Origin: Streptomyces vinaceus
Lineage (GTDB): Bacteria > Actinomycetota > Actinomycetes > Streptomycetales > Streptomycetaceae
Assembly (NCBI RefSeq): GCF_008704935.1
Contig: NZ_CP023692.1
Span: 5,831,501 to 5,895,500, forward strand
Direction of reading: 5' to 3'
DNA: 64,000 bases
The notes beneath the pieces are model-generated. The model saw only the letters and a program-made list of their open reading frames with translations, searched no databases and had not been told where the DNA came from. Position 1 is the first letter of the stretch; each line of letters begins with the position of its first letter. Shown here piece by piece: positions 7,965 through 17,028 of the stretch. The translations under genes and the position numbers were made by a program.

Positions 7965-8957
7965 TCAGAGCCAGCCCCGGGTCTTGAACAGGCGGTGCAG
8001 GCCCAGACAGGCGCCCACCATCACCAGGACCACGGCCGGGTAGCCCCAGGGCTGCCGCAGCTCCCACATGTGGTCGAAGTTCATCCCGTAGATCCCCGCC
8101 ACCATCGTCGGGACGGCCGCCATCGCCGCCCAGGCCGAGATCTTGCGCATGTCGTCGTTCTGCCGGACGCCCATCTGCGCCAGGTGCGCGGCCAGCGCGT
8201 CCGACAGCAGCCGGTCCAGGCCCTCGATGTACTCGCTCGCCTTGGTCAGATGGTCGGCGACGTCACGGAAGAACGGCTGCGCGTGCTCGTGCACGAAGGG
8301 CACGTTCCCGAAGGCCAGCCGGTCCATCGGCTGGAGCAGCGGGCTCGTGGCCCGGCGGAACTCCAGCACCTGCCGCTTGAAGGCGTAGATCCGGGCGGCG
8401 GTGTTCTTGGTGTCCGTCGCCTGCGGCGCGAAGACGTCGGCCTCCACCTCCTCCAGATCCACCTGGAGCTCGGCTGCGACCTCGATGTAGTGGTCGACCA
8501 CCGCGTCGGCCACCGCGTACAGCACCGCCGTCGGCCCGTGCCGCAGGACCTCCGGCTCGTGCTCCAGCCGGTGGCGCACCGCGCTCAGCGGGGCCCCCTC
8601 GCCGTGCCGGACCGTGACCACGAAGGAGTCGCCGATGAAGAGCATCAGCTCGCCGGTGGTGACCGTGTCGGTGTCGTCGTCGTACATGACCGGCTTGAGG
8701 ACGACGAACAGCGAGTCGTCGTACACCTCCAGCTTGGGGCGCTGGTGCGCGGTCAGCGCGTCCTCCACGGCCAGCCTGTGCAGCCGGAACTCCTTGCTGA
8801 CGTGCTCGAACTCCTCCTCCGTCGGCTCGTACATGCCGACCCAGAGGAAGGCGTCACCACTGGCCCGCGCCTGGTCGAGGGCGTCCGAGAGGTCCTCGGG
8901 CGCGGGGGAGCGGCGGCCGTCCCGGTACATGGCGCAGTCGACTATCACGGACGGCAT
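7965..8957 (-). CDS. corA: CorA-family magnesium/cobalt transporter
   Basis: A 330-residue inner-membrane channel. The N-terminal cytoplasmic alpha/beta domain and long helix are followed near the C-terminus by two membrane segments, with the signature GMN selectivity motif in YGMNFDHMWEL between them and a basic end (RLFKTRGWL). CorA pentamers carry Mg2+ (also Co2+ or Ni2+) inward. ATG 8957 is preferred to upstream in-frame starts because these run into the divergent phosphatase gene, which starts 55 bases away. Confidence 0.92.
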   Translation of the reverse strand: MPSVIVDCAMYRDGRRSPAPEDLSDALDQARASGDAFLWVGMYEPTEEEFEHVSKEFRLHRLAVEDALTAHQRPKLEVYDDSLFVVLKPVMYDDDTDTVTTGELMLFIGDSFVVTVRHGEGAPLSAVRHRLEHEPEVLRHGPTAVLYAVADAVVDHYIEVAAELQVDLEEVEADVFAPQATDTKNTAARIYAFKRQVLEFRRATSPLLQPMDRLAFGNVPFVHEHAQPFFRDVADHLTKASEYIEGLDRLLSDALAAHLAQMGVRQNDDMRKISAWAAMAAVPTMVAGIYGMNFDHMWELRQPWGYPAVVLVMVGACLGLHRLFKTRGWL

Positions 8958-8999
8958 TCTCCCCCCACCGCCCCCGGTCCGCACGCACCGGCGACCGCT

Positions 9000-9005
9000 T
9001 ACGCT
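9000..9005 (+). promoter_or_regulatory. -10 hexamer TACGCT, leaderless start of the phosphomutase-like gene
   Basis: TACGCT ends 6 bases before ATG 9012, so a transcript starting 7 bases downstream would begin at the A of the start codon. No Shine-Dalgarno sequence and no clear -35 are visible. Confidence 0.45.
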
Positions 9006-9011
9006 TGCGCC

Positions 9012-9749
9012 ATGGCCACGCTGATCCTCGTACGACACGGGCGGTCCACCGCCAACACCGCAGGGCTGCTCGCCGGATGGACGCCGGGAGTGGCCCTCGA
9101 CGAGCGCGGCGCCGAGCAGGCGGCGGCGCTGCCCGGACGGCTCGCCGCCGTGCCACTCGCCGCCGCCGTCAGCAGCCCCCTCCAGCGCTGCCGCGAGACC
9201 CTCGCGCCGCTGCTCGCCGCGCGCCCGGAGCTGGAGCTGCACACCGACGACCGCATCGGCGAATGCCACTACGGGGACTGGTCGAACCGCAAACTCTCCG
9301 AGCTCTCCGACGAACCCCTGATGAAGATCGTCCAGCAGCACCCCTCGGCCGCCGCCTTCCCCGGCGGCGAGTCGATGCGCGCCATGCAGGCGCGCGCCGT
9401 GGACGCCGTACGGGAGTGGAACGCGCGGATCGAGGAGGAGCACGGCAGCGACGCCGTCTTCCTGATGTGCTCGCACGGGGACATCATCAAGTCCCTCGTC
9501 GCGGACGCCCTGGGCATGCACCTCGACCTCTTCCAGCGCATCCACGTGGACCCCTGCTCGGTCACGGTCGTCCGCTACACGCCGACGCGCCCGTTCCTGC
9601 TCCGGCTCGGCGACACGGGGGACTTCGGCTCGCTCGCCCCGCGCCCGGCCCCCGCGCCGGACGCCGCGGCCGCCGGCACCGCCGATTTCGAGAGCGCGAC
9701 CGAGGACGGAGGCGACGCGGTCGTCGGAGGCGGCGCGGGCGCGGCCTGA
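9012..9749 (+). CDS. histidine phosphatase / probable phosphomutase, MSMEG_4193 family
   Basis: A 245-residue cytoplasmic protein of the phosphoglycerate-mutase-like superfamily. The catalytic LVRHG (Arg8-His9) is at the start, SSPLQRCRET carries the second Arg, and CSHGDIIKS the second His. The C-terminal ~40 residues are a Pro/Ala/Gly-rich extension. From family knowledge this is the MSMEG_4193 subgroup, one of three genes that travel together in actinobacteria; its kinase-like partner suggested a phosphomutase rather than phosphatase role. The other two partners follow here at once, 62 and 649 bases downstream. Confidence 0.88.
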   Translation: MATLILVRHGRSTANTAGLLAGWTPGVALDERGAEQAAALPGRLAAVPLAAAVSSPLQRCRETLAPLLAARPELELHTDDRIGECHYGDWSNRKLSELSDEPLMKIVQQHPSAAAFPGGESMRAMQARAVDAVREWNARIEEEHGSDAVFLMCSHGDIIKSLVADALGMHLDLFQRIHVDPCSVTVVRYTPTRPFLLRLGDTGDFGSLAPRPAPAPDAAAAGTADFESATEDGGDAVVGGGAGAA

Positions 9750-9811
9750 TCGCAGCGCGCAGTAGGGTGGACGGGCCGAAACAACGCGCCACCGAGCCTT
9801 GGAGACTGGAC

Positions 9812-10402
9812 GTGCCCCGTCAGGTGTTCCTCTACGACCCGCCGGACCGCTTCGTGGCGGGCACGGTCGGCCTGCCTGGACGCCGTACGTTCTTCCTGCA
9901 GGCCTCCTCCGGCCCCCGCGTCACCAGCGTCTCCCTGGAGAAGACCCAGGTCGCGGCGCTGGCCGAGCGGATGGACGAGCTGCTGGACGAGGTCGTACGG
10001 CGCACCGGGGGCAATGCCCCCGTCCCGGCGATGGCCCCCGCCGAGGCGGCCGACACCGCGCCGCTGGACGTCCCGGTCGACGAGGAGTTCCGGGTCGGCA
10101 CCATGGCCCTGGCCTGGGACGGCGAGGAGCAGCGGATGATCGTCGAGGCGCAGGCGCTCGTGGAGCTCGACGCCGACTCGGAGGAGGACCTGGCCGAGGC
10201 GGAGGAGCGGCTGCTCCAGGACGAGGAGAACGGCCCGCCGATGCTCCGGGTCCGCCTCACCGGCGCCCAGGCCAGGGCCTTCGCCAAGCGGGCCCTGGAC
10301 GTGGTCAACGCGGGCCGGCCGCCCTGCCCGCTGTGCAGCCTGCCGCTCGACCCCGAGGGACACGTGTGCCCGCGCCAGAACGGCTACCGGCGCCAGGTGT
10401 GA
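9812..10402 (+). CDS. DUF3090 family protein (second of the conserved trio)
   Basis: A 196-residue cytoplasmic protein (the family also known as TIGR03847). The N-terminal half (VPRQVFLYDPPDRFVAGTVG start) looks beta-rich; the C-terminus has a zinc-finger-like pattern with Cys172, Cys175 and Cys186 (CPLC ... HVCPRQNGY). Function is unknown. GTG 9812 follows the GGAG of ttggagactgga. Its stop overlaps the start of the kinase-like gene by four bases (GTGA), so the two products are probably made in step. The genomic link with the kinase- and mutase-like genes suggests an adaptor or substrate-binding role. Confidence 0.85.
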   Translation: MPRQVFLYDPPDRFVAGTVGLPGRRTFFLQASSGPRVTSVSLEKTQVAALAERMDELLDEVVRRTGGNAPVPAMAPAEAADTAPLDVPVDEEFRVGTMALAWDGEEQRMIVEAQALVELDADSEEDLAEAEERLLQDEENGPPMLRVRLTGAQARAFAKRALDVVNAGRPPCPLCSLPLDPEGHVCPRQNGYRRQV

Positions 10403-11238
10403 GCGCCACGGGGGAACTTGAGGAGCTGCTGGCGCGCGGCGAGCTCACGGTCGTCGGCCGGATCCGCGAGGCGTCCAACGCCGTGCTGCTGTGCACGGTG
10501 ACGTACGGGGGCCTGAGCGCCGAATGCGTCTACAAGCCGGTCAAGGGCGAGCGCCCGCTGTGGGACTTCCCCGACGGGAACCTGGCGCAGCGCGAGCTCG
10601 CCGCCTACCTGGTCTCCGAGGCCACGGGCTGGGGCCTGGTACCGCCGACCGTGCTGCGCGACGGGCCGTACGGGGAGGGCATGGTCCAGCTGTGGATCGG
10701 CCCCGGCGAGAGCGGGGAGCCCGACGGCGAGGACACCGGTGACGGGGAGTCCGGCGGCGGCCTGCTGGCCCTCGTCGAGGGCGAGGAGGCGGGGGAGGGC
10801 TGGAAGCCGGTCGCCCTCGCCGACGTCGGGGAGGGCCGCACCGCGCTGCTCGTCCACGCCGACGACCCCCGGCTGCGCCGGCTCGCCGTCCTCGACGCCG
10901 TGATCAACAACGGTGACCGCAAGGGCGGCCACCTGCTCCCCGCGCCCGACGGGCGGCTCTACGGCATCGACCACGGGGTGACCTTCCACCGCGAGGACAA
11001 ACTGCGCACCCTGCTCTGGGGCTGGGCCGGCGAACCGCTGACCGAAGAGGCCCGCGAGGTGCTCACCGCCCTGGCGGCCCGGCTGGCCGACGGGGAGCCG
11101 CTCGCCACCCGGCTGGCCGAACTGATCACCCCGGTCGAGCTGGCCGCCGTACGCGCCCGGGTGGCCGATCTCCTGCGCACCGGAGTGCACCCGCAGCCCT
11201 CCGGGCAGTGGCCGGCCATCCCCTGGCCGCCGGTCTGA
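10399..11238 (+). CDS. PI3/4-kinase-like protein, SCO1664 family (third of the trio)
   Basis: A 279-residue protein of the actinobacterial SCO1664 family (TIGR03843), distantly related to phosphatidylinositol 3/4-kinases. Candidate ATP-site Lys46 lies in CVYKPVKGE; the catalytic-loop-like segment INNGDRKGGHLL (169-180) has Asn171, Asp173 and His178; a DHG (191-193) replaces the kinase DFG-type metal motif. Residues 102-135 are an acidic Gly/Glu-rich loop. The phosphate acceptor is unknown. GTG 10399 overlaps the DUF3090 stop. mshC follows 121 bases later from its own promoter. Confidence 0.85.
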   Translation: MSATGELEELLARGELTVVGRIREASNAVLLCTVTYGGLSAECVYKPVKGERPLWDFPDGNLAQRELAAYLVSEATGWGLVPPTVLRDGPYGEGMVQLWIGPGESGEPDGEDTGDGESGGGLLALVEGEEAGEGWKPVALADVGEGRTALLVHADDPRLRRLAVLDAVINNGDRKGGHLLPAPDGRLYGIDHGVTFHREDKLRTLLWGWAGEPLTEEAREVLTALAARLADGEPLATRLAELITPVELAAVRARVADLLRTGVHPQPSGQWPAIPWPPV

Positions 11239-11347
11239 ACAGGCGTGGCCGGGCACAGCCCGGCCAGGCACAGAACCGGCCGGACCGCAAGAGCGCCGAT
11301 CAGGACAACAGTGCAGGTCCGGTTCGTTTTCGGAACACGCGTCCGGT

Positions 11348-11353
11348 TAGGCT
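11348..11353 (+). promoter_or_regulatory. -10 hexamer TAGGCT, leaderless start of mshC
   Basis: TAGGCT ends 6 bases before ATG 11360; the predicted transcript start coincides with the start codon. No ribosome binding site is seen and the -35 region is not recognisable. Confidence 0.55.
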
Positions 11354-11359
11354 CGACCC

Positions 11360-12589
11360 ATGCATGCCTGGCCCGCTTCTGAGGTCCCCGCCCTTCCTGG
11401 CAAGGGCCGCGACCTCCAGATCCACGACACCGCGACCCAGGGGACGATCACCCTCGCCCCCGGTCCCGTCGCCCGTATCTACGTCTGCGGCATCACTCCG
11501 TACGACGCGACCCACATCGGTCACGCGGCGACCTACAACGCGTTCGACCTCGTACAGCGCGTGTGGCTCGACACCAAGCGGCAGGTCCACTACGTCCAGA
11601 ACGTGACGGACGTCGACGATCCGCTCCTGGAGCGGGCGCTGCGCGACGGCCAGGACTGGACCGAGCTCGCGGAGCGCGAGACGGCCCTCTTCCGCGAGGA
11701 CATGACCGCCCTGCGGATGCTGCCGCCGCAGCACTACATCGGCGCCGTCGAGGCCATACCGGGCATCGTGCCGCTGGTGGAGCGGCTGCGCGACGCCGGC
11801 GCCGCGTACGAGCTGGACGGCGACATCTACTTCTCGGTGGAGGCCGACGCCCACTTCGGCAGCGTCTCCCACCTCGACGCCGAGGCGATGCGGCTGCTGT
11901 CCGCGGAGCGCGGCGGCGACCCGGAGCGCCCGGGGAAGAAGAACCCGCTGGACCCGATGCTGTGGATGGCGGCCCGCCCGGGCGAGCCGAGCTGGGACGG
12001 CGGCTCGCTGGGCCGCGGCCGGCCCGGCTGGCACATCGAGTGCGTCGCCATCGCCCTGGACCACCTGGGCATGGGCTTCGACATCCAGGGCGGCGGCTCC
12101 GACCTGGTCTTCCCGCACCACGAGATGGGCGCCTCGCACGCCCAGGCGCTGACGGGCGAGTTCCCGATGGCCAAGGCCTACGTGCACGCGGGCATGGTCG
12201 CGCTGCACGGCGAGAAGATGTCGAAGTCGAAGGGCAACCTCGTCTTCGTCTCCGCGCTGCGCCGCGCCGGGGTGGACCCGGCGGCGATCCGCCTCGCCCT
12301 GCTCTCGCACCACTACCGGGCCGACTGGGAGTGGACGGACGAGGTCCTGGAGCAGGCGGTGGCCCGCCTGGAGCGCTGGCGCGCGGCCGTGTCCCGCCCG
12401 GACGGCCTGCCGGCCGACGGCCTCGTCGAGGAGGTCCGCGAGGCGCTGGCGAACGATCTGGACGCCCCCGCCGCGCTCGCGGCCGTGGACCGCTGGGTGG
12501 ACGCCCAGAACGCCTCCGACGGGGACGACGAGTCCGCGCCGGGCCTGGTCTCGCGCACGGTCGACGCCCTCCTGGGCGTGGCCCTGTAA
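11360..12589 (+). CDS. mshC: mycothiol ligase MshC (L-cysteine:GlcN-Ins ligase)
   Basis: A 409-residue class I aminoacyl-tRNA-synthetase-like enzyme that ligates cysteine to 1-D-myo-inosityl 2-amino-2-deoxy-alpha-D-glucopyranoside using ATP, the penultimate step of mycothiol synthesis. Seen: zinc ligand Cys43 in YVCGITPYD, the HIGH-type THIGHA (51-56), WHIECVAIA with a second Cys, the FPHHE zinc/substrate motif and KMSKSKGN. It lacks the long C-terminal tRNA-binding region of CysS, which together with the shorter length (about 410) separates it from cysteinyl-tRNA synthetase. It is apparently a single-gene transcript closed by a strong hairpin. Confidence 0.95.
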   Translation: MHAWPASEVPALPGKGRDLQIHDTATQGTITLAPGPVARIYVCGITPYDATHIGHAATYNAFDLVQRVWLDTKRQVHYVQNVTDVDDPLLERALRDGQDWTELAERETALFREDMTALRMLPPQHYIGAVEAIPGIVPLVERLRDAGAAYELDGDIYFSVEADAHFGSVSHLDAEAMRLLSAERGGDPERPGKKNPLDPMLWMAARPGEPSWDGGSLGRGRPGWHIECVAIALDHLGMGFDIQGGGSDLVFPHHEMGASHAQALTGEFPMAKAYVHAGMVALHGEKMSKSKGNLVFVSALRRAGVDPAAIRLALLSHHYRADWEWTDEVLEQAVARLERWRAAVSRPDGLPADGLVEEVREALANDLDAPAALAAVDRWVDAQNASDGDDESAPGLVSRTVDALLGVAL

Positions 12590-12609
12590 GACCCGGGGCC
12601 GAAACCGCC

Positions 12610-12642
12610 GATGCCCCCCGACCGTCCGGTCGGGGGGGCATC
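12610..12642. terminator. bidirectional terminator between mshC and the PAC2 gene
   Basis: Near-perfect stem of about 14 bp (GATGCCCCCCGACC against GGTC, a G-run and CATC, with one bulged G) and a short loop, between two convergent genes. Confidence 0.75.
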
Positions 12643-12675
12643 GTGGTGTCCGGCCGCGCGGGGCGGCGTCCGGGG

Positions 12676-13656
12676 CTACGCCTCGGGCGCGTCGTCCTCG
12701 CCGGGCTCGGTCTCGGCCCCCGCCTCGGGGTCCGGCTTGCGCTTGGGCGGGCGGGTCAGGCCGCTGCTCGTATCGCGCAGGTACGAGCCGTCGCCCGGCT
12801 CGGCCGTGGGGGCCGCCGGGTCGCGGCGGCGCAGGTACCGCTCGAACTCCCGGGCGATGGCGTCGCCCGAGGCCTCCGGCAGGTCCGCCGTGTCCCGCGC
12901 CTCCTCCAGCGTCTGGACGTACTCCGCCACCTCGCTGTCCTCCGCGGCCAGTTGGTCCACGCCGAGCTGCCACGCCCGCGCGTCCTCCGGGAGTTCACCC
13001 AGCGGGATCCGGATGTCGATCAGATCCTCCAGCCGGTTCAGCAGCGCCAGCGTCGCCTTCGGGTTCGGCGGCTGCGAGACGTAGTGCGGGACCGCCGCCC
13101 ACAGCGACACCGCCGGGACGCCCGCGTGCGTACACGCCTCCTGCAGGATGCCCACGATGCCCGTGGGGCCCTCGTACTTGGTCTCCTCCAGGTCCATCGT
13201 CCGCGCCAGGTCCGCGTCCGAGGTGACCCCGCTGACCGGCACCGGCCGGGTGTGCGGGGTGTCCCCGAGCAGCGCGCCCAGGATCACGACCATCTCCACG
13301 CCCAGCTCGTGCGCGAAGCCCAGGATCTCGTTGCAGAACGACCGCCAGCGCATGGACGGTTCGATGCCCCGCACGAGCACGAGGTCGCGCGGTTTGGCGC
13401 CGCCGATCCGGACCACCGACAGCCGCGTCGTCGGCCACGTGATCTTCCGTACCCCGTTGTCCAGCCACACCGTCGGCCGGTTGACCTGGAAGTCGTAGTA
13501 GTCCTCGGCGTCCAGTGCCGCGAAGACCTCGCCCTTCCACTCCCGGTCCAGGTGCGCGACCGCACCGGAGGCCGCGTCACCCGCGTCGTTCCAGCCCTCG
13601 AACGCGGCCACCATGACCGGGTCGATCAGCTCGGGCACGCCCTCAAGCTCGATCAC
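12676..13656 (-). CDS. PAC2 family protein
   Basis: A 326-residue PAC2 (proteasome-assembling chaperone 2) family protein. The core (about 1-250) starts VIELEGVPELIDPVMVAAFEGWNDAGDAAS; the C-terminal ~60 residues are a disordered Pro/Glu/Asp-rich tail. In eukaryotes PAC2 helps assemble the 20S proteasome; the actinobacterial role is not established. GTG 13656 is chosen over the ATG at 13716 because AAGGAG lies 8-9 bases upstream and the protein family begins there. It lies downstream of mshC in the opposite orientation, about 20 kb from the proteasome genes. Confidence 0.85.
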   Translation of the reverse strand: MIELEGVPELIDPVMVAAFEGWNDAGDAASGAVAHLDREWKGEVFAALDAEDYYDFQVNRPTVWLDNGVRKITWPTTRLSVVRIGGAKPRDLVLVRGIEPSMRWRSFCNEILGFAHELGVEMVVILGALLGDTPHTRPVPVSGVTSDADLARTMDLEETKYEGPTGIVGILQEACTHAGVPAVSLWAAVPHYVSQPPNPKATLALLNRLEDLIDIRIPLGELPEDARAWQLGVDQLAAEDSEVAEYVQTLEEARDTADLPEASGDAIAREFERYLRRRDPAAPTAEPGDGSYLRDTSSGLTRPPKRKPDPEAGAETEPGEDDAPEA

Positions 13657-13734
13657 CCAGGTCTCCTTCCGAAGTTCCCTTGCGTACGTGGGCCAGCCTA
13701 AGCCTTGAGGGGACACCGGCCACAGCCCACGACA

Positions 13735-13764
13735 GAGGGGCGGTTCCCCTCGGAACCGCCCCTC
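13735..13764. terminator. terminator after glpD
   Basis: Perfect 13-bp stem (13735-13747 with 13752-13764, 4-base loop) 20 bases beyond the glpD stop on the minus strand. Confidence 0.7.
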
Positions 13765-13783
13765 TTCCCCACCTGCGTACGAG

Positions 13784-15391
13784 CTATGCCTTGCGGCCCA
13801 GCATCTCCTCGACCCGTGCGCGCACGGAGTCGTCGTCGAGTCCGCGGACCGTCACCGTGGTGCGGCGGCGCAGCACGTCGTCGACCGTCTCGGCCCACTC
13901 GTTGTCACGGGCGTAGGCGACCTGCGCCCAGATCTCGGGACCGTCCGGGTGGATCCGCTCGGCCAGCGCCGGGTCCTCGTTCGCCAGGCGCGCGATGTCG
14001 AAGGCCAGCGAACCGTAGTGCGAGGCCAGGTGGCGGGCGGTGAGCGGGTCCATCCGCGTGCCGGGCTCGCGGTCCACCAGCAGGCGGTGCGCGACGGCGT
14101 TCGGGTTGGCGACACCGGGCAGCGGCACCCGGCGTACGAGCGACTTCACCGGCTCCATGTCGTCGGTCAGCGGGCTGCCGGGCAGCTTGGCCAGCTTGTC
14201 CATGACGACGCGGCCGATGTGGCGGTACGTCGTCCACTTGCCGCCGGCCACCGACAGCATGCCGCCGGCGCCCTCGGAGACGACGGTCTCGCGCTTGGCC
14301 TTCTCGACGCCGCCGGGGCCGCCGGGCAGCACCCGCAGGCCGGCGAAGGCGTACGTCATCAGCGAGCGGTCCAGGTCGGCGTCCTTCACCGAGAAGGCCG
14401 CCTCGTCCAGGATCTGCTGGATGTCGGCCTCGGTGGCGCGCACGTCGGCCGGGTCGCCCTCGTACACCTCGTCGGTGGTGCCGAGCAGCAGCTGGTCCTC
14501 CCACGGGAGGGCGAAGGTGATGCGGTACTTGTCGATCGGGGTGGCCATGGCGGCCTTCCACGGCGACTTGCGCTTCATGACGATGTGCGCGCCCTTGGAG
14601 AGGCGGATCGACGGCATCGAGTGCTTGTCTTCCATGCGCCGCAGGTGGTCCACCCACGGGCCGGTGGCGTTGAGCACGACGCGCGCGTCGACGCCGAACT
14701 CGGTGCCGTCGAGGCGGTCCTTGAGCTCGGCACCGGTGACCCGGCCGCGCGTCATGCGCAGGCCGGTGACCTCGGCGTGGTTGAGGACGACGGCGCCCGA
14801 CTCGACGGCCGCGCGGACCGTCATGACGGCGACGCGGGAGTCGTTCATCTGGTGGTCGTAGTAGACCGCGACGGCCTTGAGGTTGTCCGTCTTCAGACCC
14901 GGGTTGTCGGCGGCGGCACGGGCGGGGGATATGACCTTGCCCATGCCGTCGCCGAAGGCCGAGAGGGCGGAGTAGGCGAAGACGCCCGCGCCCAGCTTGG
15001 CCGCACCGACCGGTCCGCCCTTGTAGACCGGCAGGTAGAAGGTGAGCGGGTTGACCAGGTGCGGGGCCACGTCCTTGGCCAGCACCCGGCGCTCGTGGTG
15101 GTTCTCGGCGACCAGCTTGACCGCGCCGGTCTGCAGGTAGCGCAGACCGCCGTGGACGAGCTTGGAGGAGGCGGAGGAGGTGGCGCCGGCGAAGTCGCCG
15201 GCGTCCACCATGGCCACCCGCAGACCCGACTGCGCGGCGTGCCAGGCCACCGAGGTGCCCAGGATTCCACCGCCGATGACCAGCAGGTCGTACGTGGCCT
15301 TCGCCAGCTGCTCACGGGTCTCGGCGCGGCTCGCGTTCGAGCCGGCGGTCGGGTGCGTACCCAGGGTGGGGACGCTCTGCAGGGTGCTCAT
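13784..15391 (-). CDS. glpD: glycerol-3-phosphate dehydrogenase (FAD)
   Basis: A 535-residue FAD enzyme oxidising sn-glycerol 3-phosphate to dihydroxyacetone phosphate and passing electrons to the quinone pool; membrane-associated. The dinucleotide-binding GGGILG motif is at about 40-45 (DLLVIGGGILGTSVAW), followed by SSKLVHGGLRYLQ and, late, SVAGGKWTTYRHIG, both typical of GlpD. The C-terminal helical cap ends in RVEEMLGRKA. It is the last gene of the glpF-glpK-glpD operon, 37 bases after glpK, with an AAGAGAT-type ribosome binding site. Confidence 0.95.
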   Translation of the reverse strand: MSTLQSVPTLGTHPTAGSNASRAETREQLAKATYDLLVIGGGILGTSVAWHAAQSGLRVAMVDAGDFAGATSSASSKLVHGGLRYLQTGAVKLVAENHHERRVLAKDVAPHLVNPLTFYLPVYKGGPVGAAKLGAGVFAYSALSAFGDGMGKVISPARAAADNPGLKTDNLKAVAVYYDHQMNDSRVAVMTVRAAVESGAVVLNHAEVTGLRMTRGRVTGAELKDRLDGTEFGVDARVVLNATGPWVDHLRRMEDKHSMPSIRLSKGAHIVMKRKSPWKAAMATPIDKYRITFALPWEDQLLLGTTDEVYEGDPADVRATEADIQQILDEAAFSVKDADLDRSLMTYAFAGLRVLPGGPGGVEKAKRETVVSEGAGGMLSVAGGKWTTYRHIGRVVMDKLAKLPGSPLTDDMEPVKSLVRRVPLPGVANPNAVAHRLLVDREPGTRMDPLTARHLASHYGSLAFDIARLANEDPALAERIHPDGPEIWAQVAYARDNEWAETVDDVLRRRTTVTVRGLDDDSVRARVEEMLGRKA

Positions 15392-15428
15392 ATCTCTTAG
15401 CTCCTCGTCGATTGACTCAGCTGGTGCG

Positions 15429-16955
15429 TCAGCTGGCGTCTTCGTCGTCGATCCAGCCCATGGACCGCTCGACGGCCTTGAGCCAGTTCTTGTACTCGCG
15501 GTCCCGCTGTTCGGCGGGCATCCGCGGGGTCCACTCCGCCGCGCGGCGCCAGTTGGCGCGCAGGGCGTCGGTGTCGGGCCAGAAGCCGACGGCCAGGCCG
15601 GCGGCGTAGGCGGCGCCGAGGCAGGTGGTCTCCGCGACCATCGGACGGACCACGGGGGCGTCCACGAAGTCGGAGAGGGTCTGCATCAGCAGGTTGTTGG
15701 AGGTCATGCCGCCGTCGACCTTGAGGGCGGCGAGCTCGACGCCCGAGTCCTTGGTCATGGCGTCGGTGATCTCGCGGGTCTGCCAGGCGGTGGCCTCCAG
15801 GACCGCACGGGCGATGTGCGCCTTGGTGACGTACCGGGTGAGGCCGGCGATCACACCGCGGGCGTCGGAGCGCCAGTACGGGGCGAACAGGCCGGAGAAG
15901 GCCGGCACGAAGTAGGCGCCGCCGTTGTCCTCGACGGAGAGCGCGAGGGTCTCGATCTCGGCCGCGGTCTTGATCATGCCCATCTGGTCGCGCATCCACT
16001 GGACGAGCGAGCCGGTGACGGCGATGGAGCCCTCCAGCGCGTAGACCGGCTTCTGGTCGCCGATCTTGTAGCCGACCGTGGTCAGCAGGCCGCTGTAGGA
16101 GTTGATGACCTTGTCGCCGGTGTTCATCAGCATGAACGTGCCGGTGCCGTACGTGGACTTCGCCTCGCCCTCGGCGAAGCAGGTCTGGCCGAAGAGGGCG
16201 GCCTGCTGGTCGCCGAGCGCCGATGCGACCGGGACACCGGCGAGGACGCCGTCCTTGACGTGGCCGTAGACCTCGGCGGAGGACTTGATCTCGGGGAGGA
16301 TGTCGAGCGGGACCTCCATCGACTCCGCGATCTTGGCGTCCCACTCCAGGGTGTGCAGGTTCATCAGCATGGTGCGCGAGGCGTTGGTGACGTCGGTGAC
16401 GTGCACGCCGCCCTGGGCGCCGCCGGTGAGGTTCCAGATGACCCAGGAGTCCATGGTGCCGAAGAGGATGTCCCCGGCCTCGGCGCGCTCGCGCAGGCCC
16501 TCGACGTTGTCGAGCAGCCAGCGGGCCTTCGGACCGGCGAAGTAGCTCGCCAGCGGCAGGCCGGTCTCGCGGCGGAAGCGGTCCTGGCCGACGTTGCGGC
16601 CGAGCTCCTTGCAGAGGGCGTCGGTGCGGGTGTCCTGCCAGACCAGCGCGTTGTGCACCGGCAGGCCGGTGTTCTTGTCCCACAGGACGGTGGTCTCGCG
16701 CTGGTTGGTGATGCCGACGGCCTTGACGTCGGCGGCGGTGATCTCGGCCTTGGCGATGGCGCCGGCGACGACCTCCTGGACGTTGGTCCAGATCTCGGTG
16801 GCGTCGTGCTCGACCCAGCCCGGCTTCGGGAAGATCTGCTCGTGCTCCTTCTGGTCGACGGCGACGATGCGGCCGTCGCGGTCGAAGACGATGCAGCGGG
16901 AAGAGGTGGTGCCCTGGTCGATCGCGGCGATGAAGGGGCCGGTGCTGTGGCTCAT
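15429..16955 (-). CDS. glpK: glycerol kinase
   Basis: A 508-residue FGGY-family kinase making sn-glycerol 3-phosphate from glycerol and ATP in the cytoplasm. The phosphate-binding DQGTTSSRCIVFD (13-25) opens the protein; YGTGTFMLMNTG and KVDGGMTSNNLLMQ are the FGGY signature regions. Length is normal. It lies between glpF (73-base gap) and glpD and should be co-induced with them by glycerol or glycerol 3-phosphate through GylR. Confidence 0.96.
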   Translation of the reverse strand: MSHSTGPFIAAIDQGTTSSRCIVFDRDGRIVAVDQKEHEQIFPKPGWVEHDATEIWTNVQEVVAGAIAKAEITAADVKAVGITNQRETTVLWDKNTGLPVHNALVWQDTRTDALCKELGRNVGQDRFRRETGLPLASYFAGPKARWLLDNVEGLRERAEAGDILFGTMDSWVIWNLTGGAQGGVHVTDVTNASRTMLMNLHTLEWDAKIAESMEVPLDILPEIKSSAEVYGHVKDGVLAGVPVASALGDQQAALFGQTCFAEGEAKSTYGTGTFMLMNTGDKVINSYSGLLTTVGYKIGDQKPVYALEGSIAVTGSLVQWMRDQMGMIKTAAEIETLALSVEDNGGAYFVPAFSGLFAPYWRSDARGVIAGLTRYVTKAHIARAVLEATAWQTREITDAMTKDSGVELAALKVDGGMTSNNLLMQTLSDFVDAPVVRPMVAETTCLGAAYAAGLAVGFWPDTDALRANWRRAAEWTPRMPAEQRDREYKNWLKAVERSMGWIDDEDAS

Positions 16956-17028
16956 GTGGCTGCTCCTGGCAGGTCTAGGTAGGCGGAATCAGGGGCGGTG
17001 CGGATCTTGCGATACGTGCCGGTGCTGA

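Noticed and set aside
13784..15400. Plus-strand ORF of 483 codons opposite glpD
   Set aside because: Shadow of the glpD coding strand; glpD has a full FAD motif and family landmarks.
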